A DNA stretch of 64,000 bases, taken from Zelopaecilomyces penicillatus. Lineage: Eukaryota; Ascomycota; Sordariomycetes; Hypocreales; Pseudodiploosporaceae. The notes under the pieces are model-generated. The model saw nothing but the letters and a program-made list of their open reading frames with translations, was not told where the DNA came from and did not search any database. Location of the stretch: NCBI GenBank assembly GCA_005765155.1, contig VCCP01000004.1:5208001-5272000 (forward strand), read 5' to 3'. The position numbers and the translations under genes were made by a program. The number at the start of each line of letters is the position of its first letter. Within the stretch, counting starts at the first letter, position 1. Positions 32,162 to 43,706 of the stretch are shown piece by piece.

Positions 32162-33513
32162 GACTACTGTTTCCTCTGTTGCTTCTGAGATGAATATGGA
32201 TAGAATATGCGTTTCTGAAAAGGTACGCGATAGATAATATTGAGTGTATCTTATGCGGATGCCTGGAGCGTGTATTGGTACAACGTTTCGCCCACGCTAT
32301 GGCCAGGTGCGGTTGCTGCTGCCTTGGTCAAACCACCTTGTGCCGATATCAACCAGAGACAGCGACAGAGTTCGCCACGATGCGATGCCTATATCGATAC
32401 CCAATTGTTCTGGCAATTAAGAACTGACGGCGCTGCTGCTGCGATGCTGGTAGAAGCGCATCGCTGGTTGATGCGCGACAATAGACGGAGCTTTGTTGCT
32501 GCTGCTGCCAAGCCCCCGCCCGATATCGATATCGATACTGCAATGCCCCTCGAGGGAAGCCGCACGAGTGAAGACAGCGGGTAAGACGTCAACGAGCACT
32601 CGGAATGCTATAAAATGCTATCGCAGGCAGCAGGCTCTGGGCGCTGGCTGGCTGGGGGTTGACTTCTAGAAGCCTGGTTTTGATGGTTCAAGTTCAACGA
32701 CGAAGTTCAGACGTGGCTGAGGCGTCGTGATTTGTAGCCCTTATTCGCCTTGGTGCCTGTTGCGGCTTGTTAAGTGTCACCATCAGGGTCTGTAACAGCA
32801 CCGCAGCCAGGTACCTACCTAGCCTGCAGCCTATAGGCGGCAATTCCCCGCAAAGTGGGCGGCAACCCAGGGGCCAATGAGGATCGAATAAGTAAAATGA
32901 CGAATCGACGTGCAGACGGGAATTCTGCTGCCTGGTGCTGCTGGGGCCTTGGAGGGGCGCCTCGATGCCTATTGGTTGTGGATTTGTTAGACGGAGGCTT
33001 GTGATAAGTTTGTGTTGAGAGCACGTGATAGTTTATGCTGTGTGATGGGAGGTGTAGTATTCAGGGGTGCCTATCTTTGCTTGTTATTTTGGGTTGCACC
33101 AGGCCAAGCAAGCCAAGATATCTTGGGTATGTCCATTATACAACAGAATTGGGTTGTTAAATGCGTCAATTAGATAGTTGATAAGCCCAAAAAAAAAAAA
33201 TCAATACCAAAATGCTTTTTCCAAAGTCCTACCCTAGTGACATCTCTTTCTATCCCTAACGCTAATATCAATAAGAATGAATAACCTACAGTTACACCAA
33301 CAAACTCCAGAGTTAGATCACAAAACATCATAACTCTATAATAGATTTCCGCCCCCCATCAGCCTTTAACAAGGCATACACGTACCAATCATCATCTAAA
33401 CATAAGTCATTAAAAAGGGGAAGCGTGAGGTACCAAATGTCCAACATGGCCACAGACCCAGCTGAGGCCTTTACTTTCCCTCTGGTTTCTTTCTTCCTCT
33501 TCCTTCTTCTTCG
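32162..33513. other. Intergenic region
   Basis: Promoter side of the fusion gene and 3' flank of the membrane-protein gene. A short gatatcgatatcgatac palindromic stretch lies near 32522-32538. No gene is seen. Confidence 0.5.
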
Positions 33514-35322
33514 TCAATAGTTCGTCTGCACGAGGTGCACCCCACTCACCCCAGGTGCATACGTCAACCTCGCATCAGGCCCCAGCAGCTCCAGAATCTC
33601 ACTTCCACTCGCCATGACGGCGTCCTGGCTAATCGTCTCTATCGCTGGTCGGAGCAACGCTGCCATACCTAGATGACTATGATCTCGTACAAGCACCCTG
33701 TTGGCAGCGAGGATGCTGCCTAGAGCCAGGAGCAGCTGTAGACCCACCGTCAAGCCCAGGATCATGTGTACGTAGTACCAATGGTTGATATCGAGCTGAA
33801 TACCCTTGAGCGGTAGCCGACCCGGGGCGAGGATGTTGGTGTTTGCCTGGGCGGTGACGGCGACGACACCGATGGCGAAGCGTGACATGAGCAGGGCCAT
33901 TCCGTTGTTGTTTCCGTTTTGAGTGTTGCCGTAGACGGACTCGGCTGGGTAGCTCTGGAACTGATATTTCTTGACGCCGGTGCTGTTGACGCCAAAGGTA
34001 GATGCCCCGTAGCCCTGGAGCGCAATCGCAGGAGCAGCCATGGACGATACGTTGGCGCCGAGCGAGTGCACAGGGAGTTTGGCGTTGACGACCTCCCCGA
34101 TGGTGACGTTGCAGTCGTAGAACCACGGGTCCGTCTTGGATGCTTCAAATGCCAGCACACGGCTCCAGGTGGGCCCCAAGTCGACGTCGGGCGACACCAT
34201 AAAAGTCGTCTGGTCGGCGCCGTTAATAGAGGGGATGTAGATGGCGGTATGGTATTCGTCGCCCAACGTAATGATTGACAACGTTCCGTCGCCGCCAGCA
34301 ACGACACGCCAGCTAGCGCAAGTTGAATTCGTCGTTATGCTGCGGTCTGTCGCCACACTGCTGTACCAAGGCAACTCGGGGGGCGTCGTCTCATAAAAGA
34401 CGTATTTGCAATACGAATCGCCGCAATACATCAAGTCGCTGTCCGGGTCGAAAAGCGTGCCTGGAGAAGGCAAAGCATCTAAGGTGCCATAGCCGTACGC
34501 CAAAGCCACAAGACCGTAGCTAAGAATTCGACCCTGAGTTAGCAATCGACGAGCTAATTGGGTTGAAACATGTCACAAAGGCCATGCTGATTAATCGGCA
34601 ATTTACTTACCTGTTGGCGGTGTATCGCAAGGCACTCAGTGCCTGAGTTCCCGTTGACAGCACCTTGCCGGTTTGAATCTTGGAGATGTCAGGAATAGCC
34701 ACTGTGCCGGGCCTGGTAATGGTTCTACCCTCGGCGCCGTTGACGTTGTATGTCAATCCAAGCATGGCCACGGCGATTTGAGAAGCCTAGCGGAGGAGTA
34801 GTTAGTCAAAGAACATTTTTCGCAGCTTTCAGCGACTCGCTCTGGTTCGTGAGAGCACAGATCGCAAAAAAAAAACAAGAAGAGAAAACCCACCACATTA
34901 ATCACAACCCAGATGAGAACATAGCTCCTGATCCAAACACTGCGCGACACCCAGCCCAGCTGGATCAGACGGCTGATATTCTCGCTCTGCAGGATGAGGT
35001 CCGTCTCGCGCGGTGACCACTCGCGGAGACTCAACACCAGCCACCGCAGCTCGGCCACCATTGCCTTTAGTGAGCTGGCAATGTTGAGACCCAGCAGGAT
35101 CGACAGGCCGAGGATGAGCGTGTTGAATTTCTTCTTCTCGTTGCTGACCATGGCGCCGCGCGAGTAAGCCCAGAGCACGCCGTACGTCGAGGCGGCGAGG
35201 GCGGCAGTGAGCAGCCATCGTAAGAAGGCTACGGCTAGAAGGCGGCGTAGCTGTTTGTTGCGGTTGAACTCGCGGTAGGAGTAGCCGGTTGCGCGCCGGC
35301 TGATGGGTTTGATGGCCACCAT
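33514..35322 (-). CDS. Multi-spanning membrane protein of unknown function
   Basis: Three exons: 34894-35322, 34611-34786 and 33514-34519. Introns of 107 and 91 bp are GT-AG, the second with a perfect GCTAAC branch site; total 536 residues. The N-terminal part has several hydrophobic segments (about 28-55 LLTAALAASTYGVLWAYS, 68-87 LILGLSILLGLNIASSL, and 130-155 around the first splice junction VLIWVVINVASQIAVAMLGL). A long, probably extracellular, N-glycosylated loop follows, then a final segment near residues 455-480 (MILGLTVGLQLLLALGSIL) and a short tail. I do not recognise a family name; such proteins are common and uncharacterised in Hypocreales. Confidence 0.7.
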
Positions 35323-36173
35323 TCGTGGTGTTGTGTGGGTGTGTCTTGGTGGTGGTGATCACTGGTGATGATATGGTGATGGGTTGGATTGCGCTGAGGG
35401 AAATGTTTATGGCGATGGCAGGTCGTTACATGATCAAGACGGACAGGGACAGACGTCAGAAATGAAGGGCGGCTAGATGAATGGACAGACTATGGACAAA
35501 CTAGGTATGGACAGAGCAGAGATGAGAGATGAGACTGGACTAAACTCTGATTGAAGCGACGATAGAGCCATGTTATTGTTTTGGCTGGCCCAGCCCGAGC
35601 CCAGACCACCCGCGATGACTCCCAGCGTGGAGTCTTATTACGTTGGCCGCTTGCCCTCGCAGAGGCACTAACCAGCAAGCCAGTCACCACTGCAGTCCCC
35701 CCCCTCTATCTATCTACAGTGGCGCAAGCTCGGCTGTTATAGTGCTGTGCCGCGCCGATTGGCCATTTCTAGGTACCCCAGGGCCCTGTAAACATTTGAT
35801 CTACTGCCCTGTATTGGCCAATGCCGAAGGATTCTGATCGGCAGCCCCGCAATGGAATGCTTTCTAGGCCCGTTTCAGTGGTCGTCCAGCCACGGCAGAG
35901 CTCGATTACAACTTACAAGGCTTGACAGCCACTGCCGGTCTAGCCGTCGTTCCGAGAGGCCGCCATGGAAGTGTCTGTTTGTGTGGATGTTGGTTGCATC
36001 GGATGATTTGGCGATTGTGTCATCTGGAGCTGTCAATTATCACATGTTAGAGTGTTTTGTATACACGTAGTATGCTAGATATGACTAGAAATACGAGACT
36101 GAATTGATATAAAACAAAGTCAACTGTACCAGTATATACATCTTTTGCGCTGACACAACAACGACTGCGCTAT
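35323..36173. other. Intergenic region
   Basis: Promoter of the membrane-protein gene plus the 3' flank of the ThiD-like gene. No gene is seen. Confidence 0.5.
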
Positions 36174-37167
36174 TTACCCAAAATACTCCCCTCCCTTGAG
36201 CTTCTCTTCCACAAACTTGAAGCCTGCAGACACCGCTTCTGGCACATCATGTCCTTTGGCCAAGTATGCTGCAATCGCCGCTAAATAACACCATCAGCTT
36301 CACTTTAACCCAAATAGCAGAGTGAACCTATCTTTTTGATCAACTTACGAGGAATGGAATAGCTGGCTCCAAAGAACAGTTTCGGGTTCTCACACCGAGT
36401 AGCCACCACAATCGGTTCTGCATTCCCCCCCGTGCACAAAACATAATGCAGCGTCGTCTTTCCTTCAAACTCGTCAAGACCCTCTCTCTTAATCATAACA
36501 TATTTAGGGCCCCAACTAGCGACGGCTTTTGCCAGTGTCCCAACATCGGCGATGCTGGCTGGGTACGGCGCGGGGAGTCCAGCATCTAATTGCAGCACGA
36601 TAGCTTCGCGAACCGTCATAGAAGCAAGGGTTATTAATGGTAGCACATCTTTTCTGAGAGCTGTGATCATTTCTGGCGTGGGTGAGGGGCCAATTTTGAA
36701 GAACGGTTCAACGTCCAAGACTGATATTGGTTGGGGGCTCTGTTGCAGGATGCTCGACACTGTTTGAATGGTTTCAACGGAGAGCAAGGCGCCTATGATA
36801 ACCACGATGGTAAGTTTTCCATGGGACTTTCAAGGCATGTTGCAAGGGAGCTGGATGCTGCAAACCAATCTTGACTACTTTGACATCCTTATTTCGCGTG
36901 ACTTCATTGAGGTACGTCGTAACCACCGAGGGCTCAAGTTTGGTGACCTGAGCATCATTTTCCCTGTTCCGAGTGACTAGTCCGGTAAATGCTGATATCA
37001 CAGGGACCTGCAGTGCTGTGATTGCCCTTTCGTCGGCATTTAGGCCCCTGATAAATTCACATTATTAGTTTAAAGCGACACACAAAAAAGAAACAGCATT
37101 ATGGGGGAGTGTACGTAGTCACCAACTCGTCTGGGCAGCCAAAAACTAGTACAGCAGCTGGCTCCAT
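36174..37167 (-). CDS. Degenerate hydroxymethylpyrimidine-kinase-like protein
   Basis: Four exons: 37115-37167, 36866-37047, 36349-36792 and 36174-36280. Introns are 67-73 bp GT-AG and the frame closes to 261 residues, about the length of one ThiD/Thi20 kinase domain; there is no TenA domain. Alignment by eye: GLNADERAITAL for the GxQADxKT strand, VKIGALLS for VKIGML, DVLPLITLASMTVREA for LLPLATLVTPNLPEA, and PPAIAAYLAKGHDVPEAV for the SSAIAAxLAxG helix. Key residues are missing: the AGSDSSGGAG substrate loop reads FGCPDELVTTG, the DPVM strand reads DVEP, and the GTG(C/D) anion hole reads FGASY. It is spliced and open yet probably not a thiamine-pathway kinase. Possibilities are a pseudoenzyme with another role or a decaying copy. 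Confidence 0.65.
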
Positions 37168-38049
37168 GACGTGAACTGTGGTTGACGAGAAATATATGTG
37201 AGCTTGGGAGACGTCGTAGCGTTGCAATAATCCGTTGAGTTCAAAGATGCAACCAACTTGAGACCTAGGTGGGAGGTGGAGTGTTATGTAACTCGGCCCT
37301 TGTTTGCGGGGGTCCGGGATGTTTTTACTTGAATACCAATGTGGGCGAGAAACTCCCTTTCTGGTCAAAAGGTTGGCTTGCCACGGGTTACAATGCATGT
37401 CCCTGCGTAAATGTCTTGTTTGTATGTGTATTGCCATGCATGCCGCAATAGAGGTAAGCGCCGGCGGGTACAGAATAGACAAGGATTCCGAGACTTTTGT
37501 TTTTGAACGGAGACTAACAGCAGAAAGGAACCCCTATGAAACATGGAGCAAACTTTTGGTGATTGTGCTTTGGATCTTGATTGGTTGGTGAAGACTTCCA
37601 ATTGGTAGGATTTTCGGGCGAGAGACACACTGCCGAGGGAACTCGAAAGGGAAAGCCGAGTTCTGAAATGCAAATCACTTGAGATGGAGCAAGATGCGAC
37701 GATATCATGACTCTCACAGATAGTATAAGGTCGCGGAGGTAAATGTACAAACGTTTCATGTATGAAGGCACCAGGAGGGATAGATAAAGTTTCGTGAACC
37801 TTGCATATTGGCGAGATAACTAAATGATTGACAAAGGAGCTGAATGTTGACCTAATATCACACCTATACAGATTGCAAACCACATCTCCCCCAGAAAATA
37901 TCCTTGCAATTCTTCTCATCATAAGAAACTAGCCTGGCCAGCTGATAACTGCGATGTCCCCTCTCCCCTAGAGGTTACGACGTCCTCGTTTCTCACTGTG
38001 TAAAAGTCAGTACCTAATCACACAAATATCCTCTCTAGGATCAATTGGT
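37168..38049. other. Intergenic region
   Basis: Upstream of the ThiD-like gene. Frames here lack family matches or splice support. Confidence 0.5.
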
Positions 38050-38507
38050 TCAACGTACAGCAGTCTTGTTAGGATAGAAACACGACACTCCACCATCAAC
38101 CGCAACACATTCCTCCTCCAAGTGAGCGCTAGAAATTGCACCAAATGCCTCAACATCAGCCTTGGTGTACTTGCAGTAGACGCCCTCCTTGGCCCGCTCG
38201 CACTGCGGATCCATTGTGCCGCGCTTAGTGATTTCATCGTCGCGTAGCTTGATGGCAAAGGCCCAGTACTCGCGGGCGATGATGTCAGCGTCGGCGGTGC
38301 GCTTCTCTTGATTAGAGGCAAGACCCCAATATTTGGGGGGGGATATCTGGACACTGCGGTCCGTCAACTGGGGGAGGTATTAGGATATAATTGGGTGTTT
38401 CGTGGTTTCTCGGGGCCTATACATACATCGTTGGATTGGATAGGATGAGGAGCGGCAAGACTACCCGCAATGAGGAGAGCGCTGGCGATGATGTCGGTGA
38501 AGAACAT
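38050..38507 (-). CDS. Small secreted protein with two Lys-Arg sites
   Basis: Two exons (38427-38507 and 38050-38367) with a 59-bp GT-AG intron; 132 residues. Signal peptide MFFTDIIASALLIAGSLAAP. Then two short segments each ending in Lys-Arg: one with KYWGLASNQEKR, the other with EYWAFAIKLRDDEITKR. The C-terminal part has four cysteines (QCERAKEGVYCKY, LEEECVAVDGGVSCFYPN). I know no family. It could be an ordinary small secreted (effector-like) protein that is Kex2-matured. The paired Tyr-Trp cores before Lys-Arg, 1.6 kb from two UstYa-type genes, also make it a weak candidate for a processed peptide precursor. Confidence 0.6.
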
Positions 38508-39334
38508 GACGGCGGGTGAGTATTATGTGGCGAAGGTGTCTTAAAAGCGTATAGAGTTGTTGAGATGATGGAATAATAGGCAAATAGTTTGATGAGGTGT
38601 GAGAATGATGGTCGCAATCAAGGACTTATATGCCGTCCGCTCTCCACTCACGGTCCATGAAGTGATGTTATCCCAAGGGCAACGGCATGACAATCGAAAA
38701 ACGATTCTGTTCAAGTTCCCACTCGCCAATCCTATCTTTGCGTCTCCATCCACATAATTGAGAAAAGCCCAGTGCCGCATATCCAGAGCTGAGGCCATAT
38801 CTGCCATTCCACACAAGCTATCCGCGGGGATGTGTCTGTGGAATCAACCAACAAAGTGAGACTTGCAGCGCCATCTTCTCAATTGAATGTTTGTTCATAC
38901 AGGTAAGTTACCTAACCAATGAAGATGTGAAAAGGAGAAGCGTCCGACACGTCCGACACGTTTGCCATTGTAAATCTAAAGACAATGCGTGCTATTAGTT
39001 GACTCGCCGCCACATGCTAGAATAGTTCTCTCTACGGTGTGTGAAACTCTGAGATATTGAGTCGCTACAGTGTACATGAATGAAATATTCTCGAGTCCAG
39101 GTTCAGAGACGAGCACGTCCGCACATCGGTATGCATTGGGTGTTGGCAATGCGGTAAGCCCAAGTTCGTCAATCTACCAGAGGGGCCTAGTATTCTGCTC
39201 TGTAGGCGGAACAGTGTGGTAGTTCTTCACAATACGATTTAATGACAATATGTAGTCATGCTACATTAGGCCCCTTCTAACAAGTCTTTGTACAATAAGG
39301 CCAGGTTATAGCTCAATTGAACATCACACCTGTC
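38508..39334. other. Intergenic region
   Basis: Promoter of the small secreted-protein gene. A duplicated cgtccgacacgtccgacacg lies near 38941-38960. No gene is seen. Confidence 0.5.
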
Positions 39335-39453
39335 ACATACGACCATAGGTAGTGGAGAATTCGGGATCCCGTCCGCTCTCCCATAGACAAACCACTAACC
39401 GGCAGATTAGTAGTTGGGTCGGTGACGACCAGCGAACACCGGCTGTTGTATGT
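39335..39453 (+). rRNA. 5S ribosomal RNA gene
   Basis: 119 bp, the standard length. It begins acatacgacc and ends tgttgtatgt, so the ends pair to form helix I. The middle has the diagnostic gggatcccgtccgctctccc and the internal control C-box agtagttgggtcggtgacga. Helix II is kept: ggtagtgg pairs with ccact-a-acc. A T-rich stop (ctttttgg) follows within 15 bp. Dispersed single 5S genes like this are normal in Pezizomycotina. Transcription is by RNA polymerase III. Confidence 0.95.
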
Positions 39454-40075
39454 TATTTCTTTTTGGCTTTTTTGAACACTGAAACATGGTGTGGTAAGGA
39501 AGATGAGTTGGCGGGGTGGCAAAGGAATGTGTTGGGTGTCTTGGTATCAATGCCTATCTGGCTCCTGCACGCTTGAATTCCGAAGAATCTTGTATTCATT
39601 TTTGTAGCAAACAAATTCCAGACAGGTGTGTTATTGTTCTCTGGTCCGGGCTTATTGACCAGAAGCTGTGTCTTACAGTAGCATATGGTACAAGTGCCGT
39701 GTATGTGAAAGATGTCCAAATAGGATATTGGTAAAGTAAAAAAAGGAATATTTCAAGTGTTCACATGTTGTGCTATTGTAAAATAGAGACAATATGCGTG
39801 TTGGGTGTTGGAGTTTCACAGCTTGTTGGGATGGTTTCTGAAAACACTCACTGATAAATGATACTTGGGATGAGCTAAACTTCCGAATTGTCTTTTCTCA
39901 TATGCTCACTGCCTTGCGCTCAATTCTTGGCCAAAACTTACATTCCCCAATTTGCGTCCACCTACTACTCAGCTCAATCCTCTTAGCATTCATTTTTGGC
40001 TATCAAAAGTCTCTTACCGTCGCATACTCACTACTAAACATCTTACACGCTCAATTCCGACTTTGGTTCTCCAAA
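39454..40075. other. Intergenic region upstream of UstYa-like gene 1
   Basis: Pol III terminator of the 5S gene, then the promoter of the first UstYa-type gene. An in-frame ATG at 39902 could add 58 hydrophobic residues to that protein but is not preferred. Confidence 0.5.
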
Positions 40076-41305
40076 ATGTCAGAAGTCAACGAAAAATACG
40101 ACTATTCTTCCGCAACAATAGAGGACGAAGAAGGAGACTTTTTTCTCGCCAGCCGTAGCTCTACAAGCACTCAGACCCCATCACCTTCTACTCAAAACTC
40201 AAAACTCCAATGGTTGATGTATGCCACTGTGGCGACCGCTTCTCTCCTCGTGGGTGGTGCTATCGGCTACATCGCCCATCGGGCGACAGTCCCCAAGGGT
40301 CTCGCGTTTGCAGATACGTCTCATCTCCAACTCTGTAAGACAATCTATCTCCCTTGCCATTTTTAACATACTTAGCTTTCTAAAGAATGAAAGCTAATGG
40401 CATTCACAAGACAACGGGATAAGCTTTGAACCTCACGAGACGCGCTTCAACGGCTCACTCTTCAAACGAAGCGCCTACAGCGGTCCCCCAACTCCCCAAA
40501 TGGACCAGACGTGGGGACGCTTCACAGAAGCTGGCAGTAGTATGTTGGTCAAAATCACTCAAGGTCCGGATTTTCCCTAGCATTATGCTGTTCTGACCGT
40601 TTCTCCCATTTTGGGAGAACCCTTTTCCAGGAACGATGCCAAATTATCCTCCAGTGCTGAATGTTTCGATAGAAGATGCAAGGGCATCCACGAGCTATCC
40701 GCTTGAGACGGCTGTTCGTTTGAATGAGACGCAGAATATGGGATATATGGCGAGCTTGGGGTTCTTTCATCAGATTCATTGTCTGGTAAGCTATATTCCA
40801 ATCTTCCCAATCTTTGGGTGGAGTTTATTCATGAACCACATTGACGTGGATTACACTAGAATATGCTTCGGAAGTTTGTTCATTTCGATTATTACAAGAA
40901 AACTGAACCTGGGTGGTACTCGCAGCCGTATTTACGAGGGCATGCAGGTAAGACAATCCCATTCTGAACGAATATCAACCTCTCAGATTCTTTCAACTAA
41001 ACTAACAATTATCAAGATCACTGCGTCGATATGCTGCGCGAATCCATCATGTGTCACGGCGACACCACCTTGATCGTGTACCACTGGGTCAAAGGCTACG
41101 CCGACCCAGTTCCCGATTTCAGCACCATGGCACGTCCAACCACATCCCAAATAGCTTACATACGGGCTGTAGCTAACCTTTTGACCAATTATAGCATACT
41201 TGTCGAAACCCCGAGACCATCTTGGACTGGATGCAAACAAACCAGGTGATTCTTAAAAATACAGTGTACAAACATGGAGAAACAGATTTGCCCGATGTGT
41301 TTTAA
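40076..41305 (+). CDS. UstYa-type (DUF3328) oxidase 1
   Basis: Six exons: 40076-40334, 40411-40539, 40631-40785, 40860-40947, 41017-41129 and 41195-41305, giving 284 residues. A short cytosolic N-terminus (MSEVNEKYDYSS) is followed by one membrane helix (about 46-66, WLMYATVATASLLVGGAIGY). The lumenal part has both HxxHC motifs that define the family: HQIHC (in FFHQIHCL) and HADHC (in RGHADHCVDMLRESIMC). The usual tail block HTCRNPETILDW is also present. UstYa proteins oxidise peptide or other scaffolds in ustiloxin, asperipin and cyclochlorotine pathways. The last intron (41130-41194) must use a GC donor to keep the conserved tail in frame. It heads a same-strand run with an MFS gene and a second UstYa gene. 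Confidence 0.88.
41130..41194 (+). other. Putative GC-AG intron in UstYa-like gene 1
   Basis: Starts gcacgt, has a GCTAAC branch site near 41171-41176 and ends atag. A GT donor 4 bases downstream would be out of frame and destroy the conserved HTCRNPETILDW tail. Confidence 0.6.
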
Positions 41306-41791
41306 AGGTGGAATAGTTCAGTAATACACTTGAACATAAAAACTTGGAGATCGTGTGTAGAAACAAGGAAGGTCAAGGAGAAGTAGGAATTGTGTAATTA
41401 GATCTTAATCGCAGGATGTATGCGATCTATTACCCGACTTGGAAGTTGAAAGGAGACGCACACCTGTTGGCCGTGGCTGTTGTTGGTTTGCTTATTGCAA
41501 CCGCCAACATATCAAGGTGAATCAAATCCCACTCTTAACGAATGCATGGACCAATCGGTTATAACTTATACTCCCCGACAAGCGACGGCCTGATTTTTGC
41601 TGGGTCAATACCATGCCCCCCTCTGAGTTTTGTAGTTTTGGTTGGCGAAGACACAATTCAAGCACGCGCATCTCACTGCAGCACTTGATACAAATCCGCC
41701 CCCAATTCTCTTCACTTTTCGACACACATTTCCTCCCATCTCATATTCATTCATTTTTGGGCAATATACAATAAACGCAAGATACTAAATA
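41306..41791. other. Intergenic region between UstYa-like gene 1 and MFS gene
   Basis: 486 bp; no gene is seen. Presumed terminator of the first gene and promoter of the transporter. Confidence 0.5.
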
Positions 41792-43706
41792 ATGTCGCGA
41801 TCATTACAGCCCCCCGTGTCGATCCTCAAGTTCGAGCCGACTGATCCAGCTGATCCATCTACGTGGCCCAGGGTGCGTTCACACGTTTCAAGCTTCAATC
41901 ACCGTTTCTTCTTATTATAATGTTCCTTTGAACTTATCCCTTGGTTCTAGAGGCGCAAAGTATTCATTGTCATTGTCGGTATTCTGCTTGTCATGAACGG
42001 CACACTCGGCTCGTCAATCGCCAGCGGCGCATCTGATTTTCTCGCCGCCGAGTTCCACATCTTCAGCAAGGAACAGCTGGTCTTGCCCAACTCGCTGTAT
42101 CTCTTAGGCTACGTCTTTGGTCCTCTCTTGTTTAGTCCTCTCAGTGAGATCTTTGGGCGCTCTGTGTTACTGCGGGTGTGTTTTGCCGGGTTCACGCTTT
42201 TTACCATGGGGTCTGCCTTGGCACGTACTTGGGCGAGCTTTATCGGGTTTCGTTTCCTCACAGGCATGTTTGCATCTGCTCCAATTTCGGTTGTGACTGG
42301 CTTGTACGCCGACATATATCACGACTCTGTGCAGCGTGGGAGGGCAGTGGCCGTGTTAGTAGGGGTAGGTATAAGAAGGAAGAAGTACTAGGGAGTCATT
42401 TCTAAATTGTCTTTGCACTAATTGAATGAATGCATATCTAGAGCACCACCATAGGACCTGTCTTTGGTCCGGTCATCTCCGGGTTCGTGTCTCCCATATC
42501 GTGGAGATGGACCTTTTGGATTGCGCTCATCTTCGCCGGAGCCTCTTGGCCAGCTCTGGTATTTCTACCAGGTAAGTGAGCAAATCTTCCATATACCATA
42601 GTTCTTATACTTCTATGAACACTACCTAAACACTGCTTCTTTCGCAGAAACATATGCTCCTGCTATCTTGGCGCGGAAAGCAAAGGCGATTCGGAAAAAG
42701 AACCCCACGGCGCAAATCTATGGTCCCATGGAGTTGGAGCAGAAGACTGTCAAAGACGTTATCCTAGTAGGTCTGACAAGACCAATCCACCTATTTGCAG
42801 AGCCTATTATTCTGCTTTCATGCATATATTTGGCTTTTGAATATGCCCTGTTCTACTTGTTCTTTGTAGCATATCCCATCATTTTCCAAGGTTGGTTGGC
42901 TTCAAACATCTCTCTCTTCTCTATACGTTTTCTACATCAACCGCACTTATTAACAAAACAAAGGCATCTATGGCATGAGCACCGGAGTTGCTGCATTGCC
43001 CTTACTACCAGGTTTGCCACACTGCTACACTCCTTCCTCCCCTCTTGAGTATTCCACCTGCGTTAATATCTGGGCTAAATAATACGTAGTCGGAATTGGA
43101 GCAACTATTGCCTGCTTTGTCTCGGTTTTATACGATGGCGTATTGCGTCGTGCAACCAGTCGTGGCGAGGCTTGGGCTGAGTGCAGAGAGTACCGACGCC
43201 TACCCCTTGCATGCATTGGCGGGCCGATACATGTGATTGCTCTTTTCTGGCTTGTAAGATCGATTTATGTATTCGTATTGTCACTGCTGCTTTATGCTCA
43301 TTCTCATATGCCATCACTTAGGGCTGGACAGCGAGACAGGACATCCACTGTATAGCACCAACGCTAGCCGGCCTCGTATTTGGCATTGGTTTTTGAGCTC
43401 ACCTTTACATCATTGCTCAACTACGTTACCGATGCATATGGCATCTTTTCCGCGTCGGCTATGGCTTCGTCTACGTTTAGTCGCAGCTTGTTTGCGGTGC
43501 TGCTCCCTCTTTGTGCGGACAAGATGTATGTGAATCTCGGAGTCGCATGGGCCACGAGCCTGCTTGGGTTCATTAGCTTGGTAGTTGCATGCTTGCCGTT
43601 TCTATTTATCCGATATGGTGAGGTTATTTGTGATAATAGCAGGGTGTATCAGGAATTGTTGAAGAATGAAGGTAGCCGAGAGGTAGTAATGGAGGAGAGG
43701 CAGTGA
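41792..43706 (+). pseudogene. MFS transporter (DHA1 type) with one-base frameshift
   Basis: Seven exons are recognisable: 41792-41872, 41951-42364, 42442-42571, 42648-42890, 42964-43011, 43090-43253 and 43322-43706. Families of drug:H+ antiporters carry the same blocks: GRAVAVLVGSTTIGPVFGPVISGF, SWRWTFWI, LPETYAPAILARKAKAIRK, GWTARQDIH, ELTFTSLLNYVTDAYGIF and ASSTFSRSLFAVLLPL. In exon 7 a run of five T (43390-43394) puts the frame into TGA at 43394-43396; one T fewer would restore the conserved GIGFELTFTSLLNY. As it stands the product stops after ~384 residues and lacks the last few membrane helices. No intron can explain this, as both sides are conserved. It is either a real disabling mutation or a base-call error in a homopolymer. 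A role in exporting the product of the UstYa genes is inferred from position. Confidence 0.75.

Noticed and set aside
42365..42441. Possible frameshift in the MFS gene near GTAGGG
   Set aside because: A normal GT-AG intron with phase 0 explains it; only the exon-7 T run cannot be explained by splicing.
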